A DNA stretch of 64,000 nucleotides from Lepidurus packardi (Eukaryota; Arthropoda; Branchiopoda; Notostraca; Triopsidae), in NCBI GenBank assembly GCA_023053545.1, contig JAKZAN010000006.1, positions 6,949,001 to 7,013,000 of the forward strand, read 5' to 3'. The notes below the pieces were generated by a model. It had not been told where the DNA came from. It saw only the letters and a list, made by a program, of their open reading frames with translations, and made no database searches. The position numbers were made by a program, and so were the translations under genes. Shown here in pieces: positions 1-11,900 of this stretch; the stretch's first letter is position 1, and each line of letters opens with the position of its first letter.

Positions 1-190
1 GGCCTCTAGGGAAAAGACGAATCCTATTGGTCGATTGAACAAAAAAAGGGGCGTGGCTCCTTTTCGATCTGGAAAAGCTTTTTCAGGGCTTTTCTCCATA
101 AGGAATAATGCTGTATCAAGGGGGTCCCCTTCAAAAATCGGGAAAAATTGAGAGCCTCGCCCCTTTTCCCTGTTCCCAACTCCCCTGCTC

Positions 191-259
191 GGTTTCCTAT
201 CCCCGATATTCGAGGTGTGATGCCGAAGCTTCACTATATCGAATATGGTTATAGGAACC
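191..259. repeat. Imperfect inverted repeat
   Basis: The arms 191-213 and 237-259 are near reverse complements. Both carry a GGTT(T)CCTAT block and an ATATTCGA block, separated by a spacer of about 23 bp. The arms lie just left of the tRNA-like unit and may belong to the same degenerate mobile element. No target-site duplication was identified. Confidence 0.5.
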
Positions 260-317
260 TTGCCGGGGCATCAGGTACCGAGAAGTAAATATTTCGTTTT
301 TTCAACGAAATATATTG

Positions 318-388
318 CCTCGACCGGGTTTCGAACCCATAACCTCTCGCTTGAAAGGCTTGTGCCTTATCCACTTGGTCTCACGCTT
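318..388 (-). repeat. Degenerate tRNA-like / SINE-head sequence
   Basis: Read on the minus strand, this segment has an internal Pol III B box (GGGTTCGAAACCC, 326-338) and an A-box-like GACCAAGTGGATAAGGC (364-380) at tRNA spacing. A T-loop TTCGAAA can be placed, but only three G-C pairs support the T stem. The seven bases that should form the 3' acceptor strand do not pair with the 5' side. A functional tRNA is therefore unlikely. A tRNA pseudogene or the head of a tRNA-derived SINE fits better. Confidence 0.5.
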
Positions 389-670
389 ATATTGACAAGG
401 TGTTAAAACTTCTATAAATTCAGTATATATAGTAAGCCGGTGTACAGTATATGTAGATAGTGATCTATCTTATGTTCGATTTATAAAACTATGACGGCAC
501 GCCTATGGCCTTTGGATAAAGTTTTTCGAATTTAAAGGTTTCGGACCGACTTTCTCAGTCCCAAGAGTAGATGCAGGTAAAAGGTAGTTCAAAAAAGGTA
601 ACGAGTCGTTACCTATTGGCTTTGGCTTTGTAAACAGTCGTTACCGACAGTCGTTGTAAAAAGTCGTTAC

Positions 671-719
671 CATTGGCTTTGTAAACCGTCGTTACTAACG
701 ACGGTTTACAAAGCCAATG
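671..719. repeat. 49-bp near-perfect palindrome in a repeat cluster
   Basis: Positions 671-694 and 696-719 are exact reverse complements of 24 bases around one central base. Pieces of the arm, such as GTCGTTAC and ATTGGCTTTG, also recur as direct repeats at about 604-670. The structure could form a hairpin in RNA or a cruciform in DNA. It may be the tip-to-tip junction of a short inverted-repeat element. Confidence 0.75.
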
Positions 720-1220
720 CAGGTCGGATCTTGTGGCAGTCCAAAAACTTCCCAGAGTACACGAGCATTGGCCGCCAGTCTCCCGCTTTGGAAATGTTTT
801 GTTCTCTTCTCGAACCATTTTTATATTGCATTAGGAATACTAATTAGGAGTGCCTATCTTGCGGGGGCACGGAATCTGTGAATCCTTTCTTTCCAGTTCT
901 TTCGCCCCCGCATAACATCCTGAGACCAAGAAAGTCGGTCCCAAAGCCTTTACGTTGGAAGACACCATTGTTATCCTCCTGTGTAAACCTATATACTGTG
1001 CATTACTATACTTGAATCTCCTATCCGAATAGTAATTTTGTATTTAAAGCTGTACAAAAAACACAAATCATAACTTGGTTTGGTCGCTGCATTTCCTTTT
1101 TAGACAGCAATTCCACAATGCCGTGGGACTTTTCGCTTCTCTCAAAATAAATACACTTAAAAGCGAACCCGCACGCATGTCCTCGCACTTACATGGTACA
1201 TTACATTACAGTTTCCTTGT

Positions 1221-2917
1221 TCAAGAAACGACTCTTCCTGCACGCTTCACCGTGTTAGTCTTGCTCGTCTTGTCGGCCGTACGATCAATAACGACTTTCT
1301 TTTGGCTAGCTACATTTTCCACGATGGCGTCTACTCTCAGTTCGTTGGCACCGGATTTGACAGCAAGATTACGATTCGGCGAATAACCGCTGTAATTAGA
1401 ATCTGTCATTGAGCGTCCATCTGCCTCATCACGTCGTGTCAAGTCCGCTAAGGCTTCTTTGTCGTGATCAACAGTAAGTTTAGACGACAGCCACGGTCTC
1501 TGTGTCACCGCTCGCTTAGGTGGTGATACGTGGTCCAAGGCCATTTTGTCGAATGTCGAAAAAAGTTCTTCACTGGTAGACGCTGCCACATTGGCTGTTA
1601 CAAAGGAGTTTTCTTCTGTTGTTGTCGTGGTCATAAGAATCTTGGACAAGGAAGGTGCTAAACCCAGCCCAACGTCTCGTTCATGGTAAACTTCTGAAAT
1701 CGGGAACTCCCTTTCAAGTCGACTTAATTGCGTGGCCAAGATATGATCTTGAATGTTCCTAGTTCCCAGACTACTCTGAGTGTGATGGAATTCCTCGGCA
1801 GCAGATCTTAACGAGTAGACTGCGTTTTGCAAGTCCACTTCGTTTGGTCGGTTCAGTCCATTATTAGCATTGCTACTGAACTGTGCATTAGGTTTAGCCC
1901 CGGACGGGTGCAAATGCAGCTTTGCAGTCATAAACCGTCCGTAATCTGCTGCGACGTCTTCTTGTAAACTTCGCTCAGTGGACCGATTTCGGCGCTTTGC
2001 CTCTACTACGCTAGTATTTCCCTTTGCGGATAAATTCCCTACTTCACTTCTGACACTAAGTCGATCCAAGGTATCCAGAGAACCCGCCATGGACGCCGAA
2101 GTGGATCCGAGTTTCTTTCCATTGCTATGACCGCTTTTCCAGGGCAATTTGCGAACACTCAACTCGGAGTCTGAACTTTGGGCGTTGCTTTCCGCTTGCG
2201 CAGCTTCTTTCATGCGATTCACGGCCATGGCATGGGGTAAATGGGCAAAGGCACTGACATCGCCTACACGACGATTCAAGGGTGGTACATGCTTAACAGG
2301 TTGTCTTCGCACAGTCGATTGCCCATTCTCCCAATCCGTCACGGAGCTCGTGCTTGAGCTTGACTCGGGCCTAGCGAGGCCCATGCTAATCCCTGCGTCA
2401 CTAGACGGAGAGCCTGTACCGTGAGACGACGCCGTGCCAGGATTGGAGCAATACATGGAACGAATACGATTCTGGTGGGCTAAAGTTAAGGACATTCGCA
2501 AACTCGGTACGGGGGCACTGTTGGTTTCATTCAAGGACGGAATATTATCGTTGCTATTCAAAGCCACTGCTAGTGTAGACATTAAACTAGAGCTCATTTT
2601 CTTTGGAGGCAAATCCACAGGACTGGGAGTGAAAGCTGCGTCCGATTCTCGCCCGCGAACCTCGTTGGTAACTGCAGTTCGCCCGTCAGGTTCACCTCGA
2701 CTGCGACTACGAACATAGTTCGTAAAAGCCGACTTGGAAGAGCTGGCTAAAGGCAACGGGAAACGACGCGCGGTCGACGCAAGAACGACGTTCGAATACG
2801 TTATGTTTAAGGGCATATCACGCTGGGTGTTGTGCTCTTCAACTTCATCATCCGATGGAAAGCTTTCGACGGAACTGGAAGAATCCAGGGACAGGCTTTT
2901 CGGCGCTTCTTGCGTGT
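1221..2917 (-). other. TTC28: Last exon of TTC28: Ser-rich tail
   Basis: One 565-codon frame ends at stop 1221-1223. After a conserved start (SLSLDSSSSVESFPSDDE) the sequence becomes low-complexity and Ser/Thr/Asn/Arg-rich with little family similarity, so it is likely disordered. A few islands could be short linear motifs, for example SVTDWENGQSTVRRQPVKH and PPLNRRVGDVSAFAHLPHAM. The acceptor at 2918-2919 has a good pyrimidine tract (CCATTTTTCCATGTCTAG). Confidence 0.88.
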
Positions 2918-5900
2918 CTAGACATGGAAAAATGGAATTCTAGTAAGCTCAGACCCTTTTTTTTGGTGCTTGTTCACTTTACGCCCCACCTACTAGACAG
3001 TAACTCGCGAATGAAGCGTTTGAATGCCATCCATAGCATTTTACAATGCTTACAATGCATTTTGCAGAGGGTTAGCTGGTTTACTGTTTAATAGGCGTGT
3101 TTTTATTGTAACTTTCTGGAAAAGAAACCGTATTTTGAGTTTCTTGTCAGCACCCCATGAGTGATAAGCATGCCATGAACCGCAATTAACCCACAAACCT
3201 GCTTGCAATATGCTACCAAATGCAGGTTCGCGGGTTAGTATTTAGTACGTGGCGGGTAAAGTGAACAAGCGCCATTTTTTAATTTTTTGTAGGAAGAAAA
3301 GTATTGTAATTTATTTTTCTTACCAAATAATGCTAACAACGCTTGCAGGGCAAATTGGATTTGCCGCTTATTAGCCTGTTTGCTGGTCCTCAATGTTACT
3401 TCGTCACGGCCAACTTCCATCAAATCAAAACCTACGGCGGCAAGAATAAAACTTGATAACATGCTCTGGAACAGGTGTTAAGTTTGGACACAAATTATTA
3501 CCTAAGGAAGCCAGAAGTTCGTGACATCCTGGTAAACGCCAAAGCTTCACAGCAACAGGTATCTCAACGCTTTCCGTGTCCAAGTCCCGTAATGCAAACT
3601 GGGAAGTCACGTGACGCATGACATGGATAATTTCGTCGCCTGATTCAGGGTTGGACAGTAGTTTAGCCAACGCCAACAAAGACGTCGTCGACAGACCTAG
3701 AAAAACAACCGTATTTTAGCACCACAATACTAATAACACCTCACTAAGAATGGCTTTAAGAATGTCTTTACCTAGTAGCGCTTGTAATGACGCAGAGCAT
3801 TGTGTCAGCCTTTCCCCAGGATCGCTTTGTGGGAAGAAAACAGAGGCTGGAATGTTGTTTGCTGCGGGCTCAAATCGAAATCCGACAGAAATGAGCAGCT
3901 CCTTCCAGCCGCTCACTACTCCAACTTTGTTCTCAATGCTGCGCTGCGTCGTGTACATGGCGTTTTTATGGCCGCGATGGATCCGCTGCAAGGATTTCTC
4001 CACCAAATGCAAAGTAACGCGCAGGGCGTCTCTGCAATTTTCGGGCAACTTCAACAGCTCGGCTAAAGCTTGGCCCATCAACGCCACTTTGTTAGATAAC
4101 CGAATATCGAGTCCAATAAGCAAATATCCCGCCCAGTTCGCCGGGTGGGCAAAGTGTTTAGTGTGCTGGACAGTTTGCTGTGCTTCAGCCAAGGCTCTAC
4201 TCACTCGCGAACCCTAATAAGCATAGCTTTTTAGCGCAGGTCAATTAGGAGCCTGTCTATAATTACCTGCATCAAAGATGAATAAAATGTGCGGAAGAGA
4301 ATCTTGACAGCAGTATCTGGAACAGGCCACAGAGCCAGCAAGACGCATTGCGCACCTGCCGCTAACAACGCTCTGCTTAAGCCCACCACACCATCGGAAT
4401 GGGCCCATCCATGGTGATCACGGGTATGGACGGCACTTATAACCACCAGGCGCGCACTCAGACGCAAATGAAGAATATCGGCAGCTGTTAATAGGAATTC
4501 TGATAGCGCTGGCAGGTCAATCGAAGAGGCCATGTCAGAAGTACATTCTTCATCATGACTGGATCCGGGAGCTGACGTGGAGCTGGGATGAGAAGAACTG
4601 GTAGGCGTTGTCTTCGAAGACGACTCGACAAAATCGCCAGGAGATAGAACGATAGCCGAGAGCTTCCAAGATACGTGTGTAGCCAAGTGAATGCATTCCG
4701 CCTGTTGGAATAACAAGGATTTTTAATAGGCTGAAACAATACGAATTTGACCTTTTAAGGCGCCCGTACACCTTAGCTCGGTATAGACGGTTAGCATTGG
4801 GAATTTCGGAACAACTTTTTTGAGAAAACCAGTACATTATTGTGAAAAAATTCTTTGACAGTAAAATTGAGCTTGAGAACAAGTACTGCACAGCCAAAAC
4901 AAGTACTGCACAACCAACGCAAATTTTGTTCCAATGCGTTATAAATTAGCAACATGCAAATAAAGTTTGCAACTATGAGAAATACATTAACTAAAAATCT
5001 GTTTATGTAACACAAACAGAAATAGTCAATAAAGAAGAGGCAACGAGCTATGCTCAAGCCCCTATCAAATTGGAAAAAAAAATAAATAAATAAAAATCTG
5101 TCCTTTCATTGTGCACTAGCTGCTAACAAAAGCAAACATTTGTTTTAGATTGCTTTCAAAGCTGACAAACAGTTTTCGAAAAATCTTGTTTCCTAAGTTC
5201 GACGACTTGATTTAGGATATTGTGCTGACTCTTGCTGACTTAATATTGTGCTGACTTGGGGAATCTTGCTGACTTGATATTGTGCTGACTTGATTTAAGA
5301 TATTGTGATAACTTGTACTTTTCAGAAGCAAAACAAGCGTAACGGCAATTAGCTATATGTATCTTTTTGACTTTGTTACGCAAGGCCTAAGCAAAACAGA
5401 AACAAACATCAGTGGCATCTGTGACTGATTCGCATCAATAAGCTAAGGTATACGGTAGCCTCAAACTTGTAATTTATTTTCTTATTTTTAAAAATGTAAA
5501 AAAAACTTTAAATCTTTATAATTTTCACTTCTAGGCATTAAGATTAAGATAATGAAAAAAACCGCCGGCAATTAGATATATTTTTTTAACTTTCTTACAC
5601 AAGGCTTTGACAAAACAGTAACAAACATCAGTGCCATCTGTGACTGTTTCCCGACAATAAGCTAAGGTATACGGGAGGCTTAAAAAGTTTTTTTTTCCTT
5701 ACTTGTGCTAATTGTCGGATGACGGCCTCCTTGGTGGCTTGCTGACCAGTTAAGGGAACGGTTTGAAGCATTTCGCCTACCACATTAGCTTCTTGTTCCG
5801 AGTAGGGAATATCACCCCAGCCCCATTGCTCCGTTACAGTAGCAGGCATGCGCGGATTGCCCACTACGCAAGCTTGACTTGGACCTTCGCTGTCCGTATT

Positions 5901-8900
5901 GTTCGATAACGTGCCTTTGCTCTTCCTCATACTGGACTTTAGCGAGCTTAAGGAAGGCACCACAATTATGCTAAAGCGTTCGCATAGATATTCGCTGCAA
6001 TTGGGGGATTTGAGAACCGGGAAAGGCACCAAGTACAAGTCCCCTTCCAAAACCAGCATCAGCTCATGGCAGTCTTGGTTTTGCAAGGACGACTCCATCG
6101 GAGCGATTAATAAATCGTACAGCGCTCTCAAGCACGACGGTCCTTGCCAAAGAGACCGTCTTGATCGAGTGCTGCCTGGACGTGAAGTAGAGCCGCTGGT
6201 AATGCTGCCAGACAGGCTGCCCAAGCTAAACAAACGCAAATAAGAAGAAAAAGGAGTTAAAAGAATGAAGATTTATAACCCACTATTGAGTTAAGGTGAA
6301 ATAATCTACCTGAATAGACTCGAGAGACTATAGTTGCTGCTATTATACGCATGGGAACGATTAACCATCCTGAGAAAAACAGTTCGGTCACCGTCTTGGT
6401 TCAGCTTATCTCCCAGCTCTTCCATGTGCTGCGACCAAACGTCTCCTTCTGCATCGCCCTCTCTATAAAACGTAATTAGTGGAATGACTGTCCGGGTACA
6501 CATTGTTCTCTCTTGCTACCTTGTCCCTGGTGTTTGCATTTCAACTCCCAGGGCGTCTCGAACGCTCTGGATGTATTGCTCGAGCATGGAAGGATTGACG
6601 TTGACATTACCCTCGTTTTTGGAATCTTCAGAGTGTTCCGCCTCGCAAATGGATACTTGATGGAAAGATACAACGCCTACCCGATGAAAAAAATCATAAA
6701 CGAAAAAACTCAATCAAATGGTCTGGAAAGCGCAGTGACGGAAGGTTTTACATACCTTTGCTGGGTATTATCAACCAACTGTACAAGTACCCTGCGGCCA
6801 AACTGTAATAAAGAACAGCAGCTTTTTGTTTGTTGACAATATCTGTCATCTGCTCGACCGAGCTCGGCGTGCTATCCTCCAAACGAGCAGCTCGGTTCCC
6901 GTGTTCCCGAATATGATTGTCTCCTGCCCCTTGGCGTTCCAGCAACAAATCTACAAACGCACGGGTACGTCCCCTTTCCGCCACCAGCAAAGCTTCGTAC
7001 GGTCGATTCAACAAAACCAAAATTCTCTGGAAAAACAAAAATTCGGGTAGTAAAATTAGAACAAAAGCCGGTTTTGTGATTCAAGAGGAGGGCAAACAAA
7101 AGAAGCGTCTTTTTACTTGAAGCACGTGATAGCATTCTGTCTGAAGGTCAAAGAGCGACAGTCGATAATCTGCACCGGACCGGGCTTCCCGACGTATCGC
7201 CTCGAGTAACGTCGCCGCGCGATCCAAGTGCGTATGTGCAGGTTCCAAATCGCCTTGACTCCAGAGTGCCAAGCCTAGCCGATGACGAATCTTAGCCTCG
7301 TCTTCTTTACGTCCCAACGATTCTGCTATCTGAAGTCCCTGTTGCAAATAGGCAATGGCTTGGGTGGTCCGCCCCAAGGTTTGGTGCACTCGCCCTACAT
7401 AATTGAAAAAGACCCGAAATTTGCATTATGTACGGGTCAAAGAGACATTTTGTCGGCGAGCTTATTGCTCTTACCTAAGCTGGCGAAGGCCATGGTTTTG
7501 GCAACTTTGTCATTAATCTGCGCTGCTATCGACAAATGCTGTTCTTGGTAAAGGATGGCTTGCTCGCACTGTCCAAGGGCTTCGTGCGCCACTCCCAAGT
7601 TGCCATATGCTCTACATTGGAAACTGGCGTTATGAGAGACCTCAGCCAGTTTCAGATCCAGCTGATGGTATTGAAGTGCTTGATTGTACTCGCCCATCGC
7701 TTGGAAGACGCATCCCAAGCCAGACGCGGCTTCAGCTTCGGCAGACTTGTCATTTAGTTCTCTATTAAGGTAAAAGCACACATAAACATTGGTAAAAAGG
7801 TTTGTTTTTCTAATTCTAACCCGGTTTGTTTTCTTTTTACAATAAATATACTGAATGAATAATACCTTGCGATAGCTAGTTGATGTTCCAGACAGGAAAC
7901 GGCTTGCTCGAAGTTGCCCAATTGACTATGCAATTGTCCCAGTTCTCCGTAAGCTTGGCCCTTTGCCACTGGGCTGTTCAACTCGTGTGCGACCACCAGT
8001 CGTTTCTCAAAACAAACCTAAACAAATAAAGAAATATGCCGCATTAAATTTGCATAACCCCAACACCTGAATCGAAACAATTCTTTTTTTTATTGCACGT
8101 ACCAGCGCTTGCTGCAAGTTGGCTAGACACCGGTGGGATTGACCTAGACCTCTATAGGCTCTTTCTTGATCTCTTAAACTCTTGGTCTTAAGGGCAATCG
8201 CTAGAAACTGCTCGTGACATTTTATAGCCTCCTCGAAGTCTCCTAATGCGTCATAACAGTCTCCCAGGTTCCCGAACGCTCTTCCCTACATCATAAAAAG
8301 GGTTGGGTAAAACGAAGATATGTTAAAGGTGGTAGGAAATTAATCGCGTGCGACCAACAATACGTTTCAGAAAGTCAGTGAGAGAAAAGAGAGATGACAA
8401 ATGATGACGCTGTGTGTGGAGGCAAGGTCACCTTGCACTTAAATCTCATTTATCACAATCCAGTTCTGGCAGTCGTTGCATGTAAGTGTCACATGTTCTT
8501 TTTTCTCAACTTTTTTTTTTGCATGCCCCAAGTCTTTACTTTTTTTGGTCAAGAAAACTTTTGGCACGAAGTATAATGACAGACAATGACCTTAGCCTCT
8601 TCCACACAAGCAAGACAAGCGTCAAGGCGGGAAAAAACAAAACAGCATACGTGAAAGTGCAGCAACTTGTCAAAAAAAGTCTCATTACCTTATCTAGTAA
8701 CGCCGTCGTTGTAGATAGTTGTTCCAATGTGGCCAGTTGTTGCTCGAAATAGCCAATAGCTTCTTCGTAATGGCCCATATTGAGGCGGGCTATTCCCAGG
8801 TTTCCGTAAACTTGGGCTTCAGTGGCAGAATCGCGTAGTTCTTTCGCCCGATCCAATTGTTCCTCGTAACATTTGATGGCATGGGTGTAATTACCCAAGG

Positions 8901-11900
8901 CCATATGAACTGCAGCTAAGTGGCCATGGGAGCGACATTCACCTTTGATATCGCCAGATTCTTGTCTTAAGGTCAACTCCTACGACAAGTCACTTTGTGT
9001 TATCTTCTTTCTTTAGAAAACATTTTCACTTCTCCAAATAACATGCTTTCCTTTTTTCTCTCGGGGACAACAGTAAATGATTGTTCCCGAAAAGAAAAGA
9101 TGCTGTCAACTCACCTGCGTGTAGTAACCCAAAGCTTTATCGAAACAGCGTAAATGACGATGGACGAGGCCCAAGGCAGCATAGCCGGATGCTGCTAAGC
9201 CTTTATCTTGAACTTGTTTGGCCAATTGCAGTTGCTTAGAATAGACGTTGATCGCTTCGTCAAAGTTGTTCATCTTGACGAGGATATCACCGATGTTTCC
9301 CAATGCTCGGAACTTGCCCACCATGTGTTTTGTCATATGAGCTATGGCTAAAATTACCCCAAAAAAAGACATTACAATAACTCAGTCACCTTCAGCTTTA
9401 GTACCAAAGTAGTCGAAACATAACATCGAAAAAAAAGTAGAAAGCCAGTTTCCAGAAAGGTATATACAGTAGATGCTGCTTCGTGCCACCTATTGCGTTC
9501 ACGTTTGTCAAGTGAATATTGATTCTATAAAGCGGAGATTCCAATAAGCGAAAATCGAAAATATGAAGTGGAATGCTACGATTAATCGGCGCGTGAAACG
9601 AACTGCTTTTTTTTAACCAAAGAAATAAAGCATTGTCAACTTCTTGACACTTTCCCAACTCGTTTCCTTTTTCTAGATTATAGACCCACTACTGTTCTTT
9701 TCGTAACGATTTTTCAACAATTTTGAAAGTTATGATTGAGGACTGCCTAACTTAACGGCCGCTTCCCTTTGTGGCAAATCATTTAAGTTTACCTTATCAT
9801 AAGTTTCAATGAGCCGCAACTTCTCTTTTACATTTAAATCAACTCTTTTCTTGTTCGTCACCATTTTTATATAACTACAGGTCTAAACACAAGTAACACT
9901 GCGCCTTTGAAGCCTAATCCTACGATTAGGTCGGGTTCTCAACATGATATCCCTTCTGATTTTGCCAGTCAATTAAAGGAACTGGTCATTCAATTGAATA
10001 ACCTGCTCATTTAATTGACTGAAGAGTTTAGAAGGGATTTCCCCCTAAGCATGGTAGTAGGCTGGAAATGACAAAAAGGATTAGTCAAAACGACGTAAAA
10101 GGAATGTCATCGGCCAATACGCAAAGTCCATGTACCAATCACCACTGCAGTTTCGTTACTGTACGCGTGAAGATTCTTTTGAAATTGATTCTAATATCCG
10201 AAAGTGTGATTCTAATAACCGATTAAAATGTCATTCGTTTTATCATTTGAATCGGTCCTTTAATTTGATTCCATAAAGCAGCTGATTCTAATAACTCAGT
10301 GATCACAATAAGCGGCATATACTGTAGTCCCAAAACCGGTTATTTTTTTTTTTTTTTTAAATAGACGATTAAGGAGAAAACCTGTCAAACTTACTTAGAA
10401 AGTATTTTTGGCATTCTAATGCAGTTTCGGTGTTTCCAAGCGCGAGATGAGCCAACCCCAAGTTGCAGTAGGCTCTTCCCATGTTCATTTTATCTTGCAG
10501 GTCTTTGGCTAAGGTCAAGTCTTGGTCGTAGTAGCGAATAGCTTCTTTAAAGTTGCCCAAACAGTAATGTGCGTATCCGAGGAAGTGGCAGGCTTTGGCT
10601 TCACCTTCTACGTCTTGCAGTTCTTGCGAGAGCATCAAGTAATTTTCATAAAAAGATACAGCCTGGGAAAACTCGCCACGAGAACTGTGACAATTGCCCA
10701 AGTTGAGCAAAGCACACGCTTCACCGGCCGTATCTTTGAGTTCCCGCGCAATATTCAAATGACTATGGTAATGCAGAATGGCCATATCATGCATATGTAA
10801 GGCTTGGTAGGCCACAGCCAGGTTTCCGTGGGTGGAGGCTTCTGAGGAGCGATCATTGACTTCTTTAGAGATGGTCAACTCTTGTTTATGGTACTTGATC
10901 GCTTGCTCATAGTAGCCCATGGCCGAGTAGGCATTCCCAATGTTGCCATACGCTCTTCCCATACCCGCTCGGTCTTGGAGCACTCGCGCAATGTTCAAGT
11001 GCGCTTGGTGCAACTTGAGGGCTGCGTCATGATCACCCAATAATTGGTAGACGATGCCCAGATTAGATAAACTACGTCCTTCAGAAACTTTATCACGCGT
11101 GCTGAGGGCCATGTCCAACTGTCGCTCGTGCCATCGCTTCGCCTGTAACGAACCCCACAACAAACACGCCAAGTGTTAGATTTGGGCAGGTCCACATCCA
11201 CATCAATGAAGCAGAAAACGAGGACCCATTCTCAACAAGTCAAAAATAGAAACAAAAAAGCGCACACCCAAAAATGGAACCCTTCGAACCATCATGACGG
11301 TGGTTACTAATACTAAAAAAAGAAAAATGAAGAAAGAAATGTGGTGTTACCTGCGTATAGTCTCCCATACATCTTGCCGCATGTCCTAATCCAGCGTACG
11401 CCCTTGCTTCGATGCTTTTAATGCCAATTTCTTCCGCAATCCTCAGGACATGATTGTGAAAGGTAATCGCTTGTTCGAAATTCCGCCGGAAATGGTGTGA
11501 GGAGCCCAGATTGGAGTACGCCCTGGCCATTTCCACGCTATTCTTCAACTGCTTTGCGATCCGCAAGTGTTCCGAATGGCAATTGACAGCCGCGTCGAAG
11601 TCCGCCATGGCGAGATAAACGGCACCCACGTTGCCCACTTCGCGCGCTTCCTGGAGCCGATCTCCCAATTGCTTCACCAACTGAAGGCACTGCTTGTGGG
11701 AAGCGAGAGCATTGGGATAATCCCCAATGGCAGTGTACACATGACCTGCACGCCAATAAAATACAATTTTATGCTACACCTTAAGCATTATACGTCTTGT
11801 TAAAACACAAGCCCAATAAGCTTTTTCTCAAGCGCTAAAAAAAAGAAGAAAAAAAAAGGCTCGGACGGAGCTGAGAGAAAACAAATGAGCAGACTTTGTA

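Larger units (their letters stand above)
1..1220. other. Intergenic sequence downstream of TTC28
   Basis: No coding gene could be supported here. The stretch holds a tRNA-like Pol III promoter unit (about 318-388, minus strand), an imperfect inverted repeat (191-259) and a cluster of short direct and inverted repeats around 600-720 that includes a near-perfect palindrome. The 3' UTR of TTC28, which is transcribed leftward, must begin at 1,220, but I found no convincing polyadenylation signal. Confidence 0.6.
3502..6462 (-). other. TTC28: TTC28 CHAT-domain exons
   Basis: The exons at 5703-6225, 4267-4701 and 3772-4213 encode the CHAT (caspase HetF-associated with TPRs) fold. Recognisable stretches are LRALYDLLIAPME, ELMLVLEGDLYLVPF, IHLATHVSWKLSA, LLAAGAQCVLLALWPVP and NWAGYLLIG. 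The conserved His is present in ATHVSW, but the Gly that follows it in CHAT proteases is replaced. The segment that normally carries the catalytic Cys (LSAC-like) reads VVISAVH, without Cys. The domain is probably a non-catalytic scaffold, as in the vertebrate protein. The 1-kb intron 4702-5702 carries a repeat element. Confidence 0.8.

Noticed and set aside
318-388. Functional tRNA gene
   Set aside because: The acceptor stem does not pair and the T and anticodon stems are weak.
4755-5540. Firm piggyBac assignment from TTAA flanks
   Set aside because: Sequence similarity between copies extends beyond the right terminus, so the TTAA may not be a target-site duplication.
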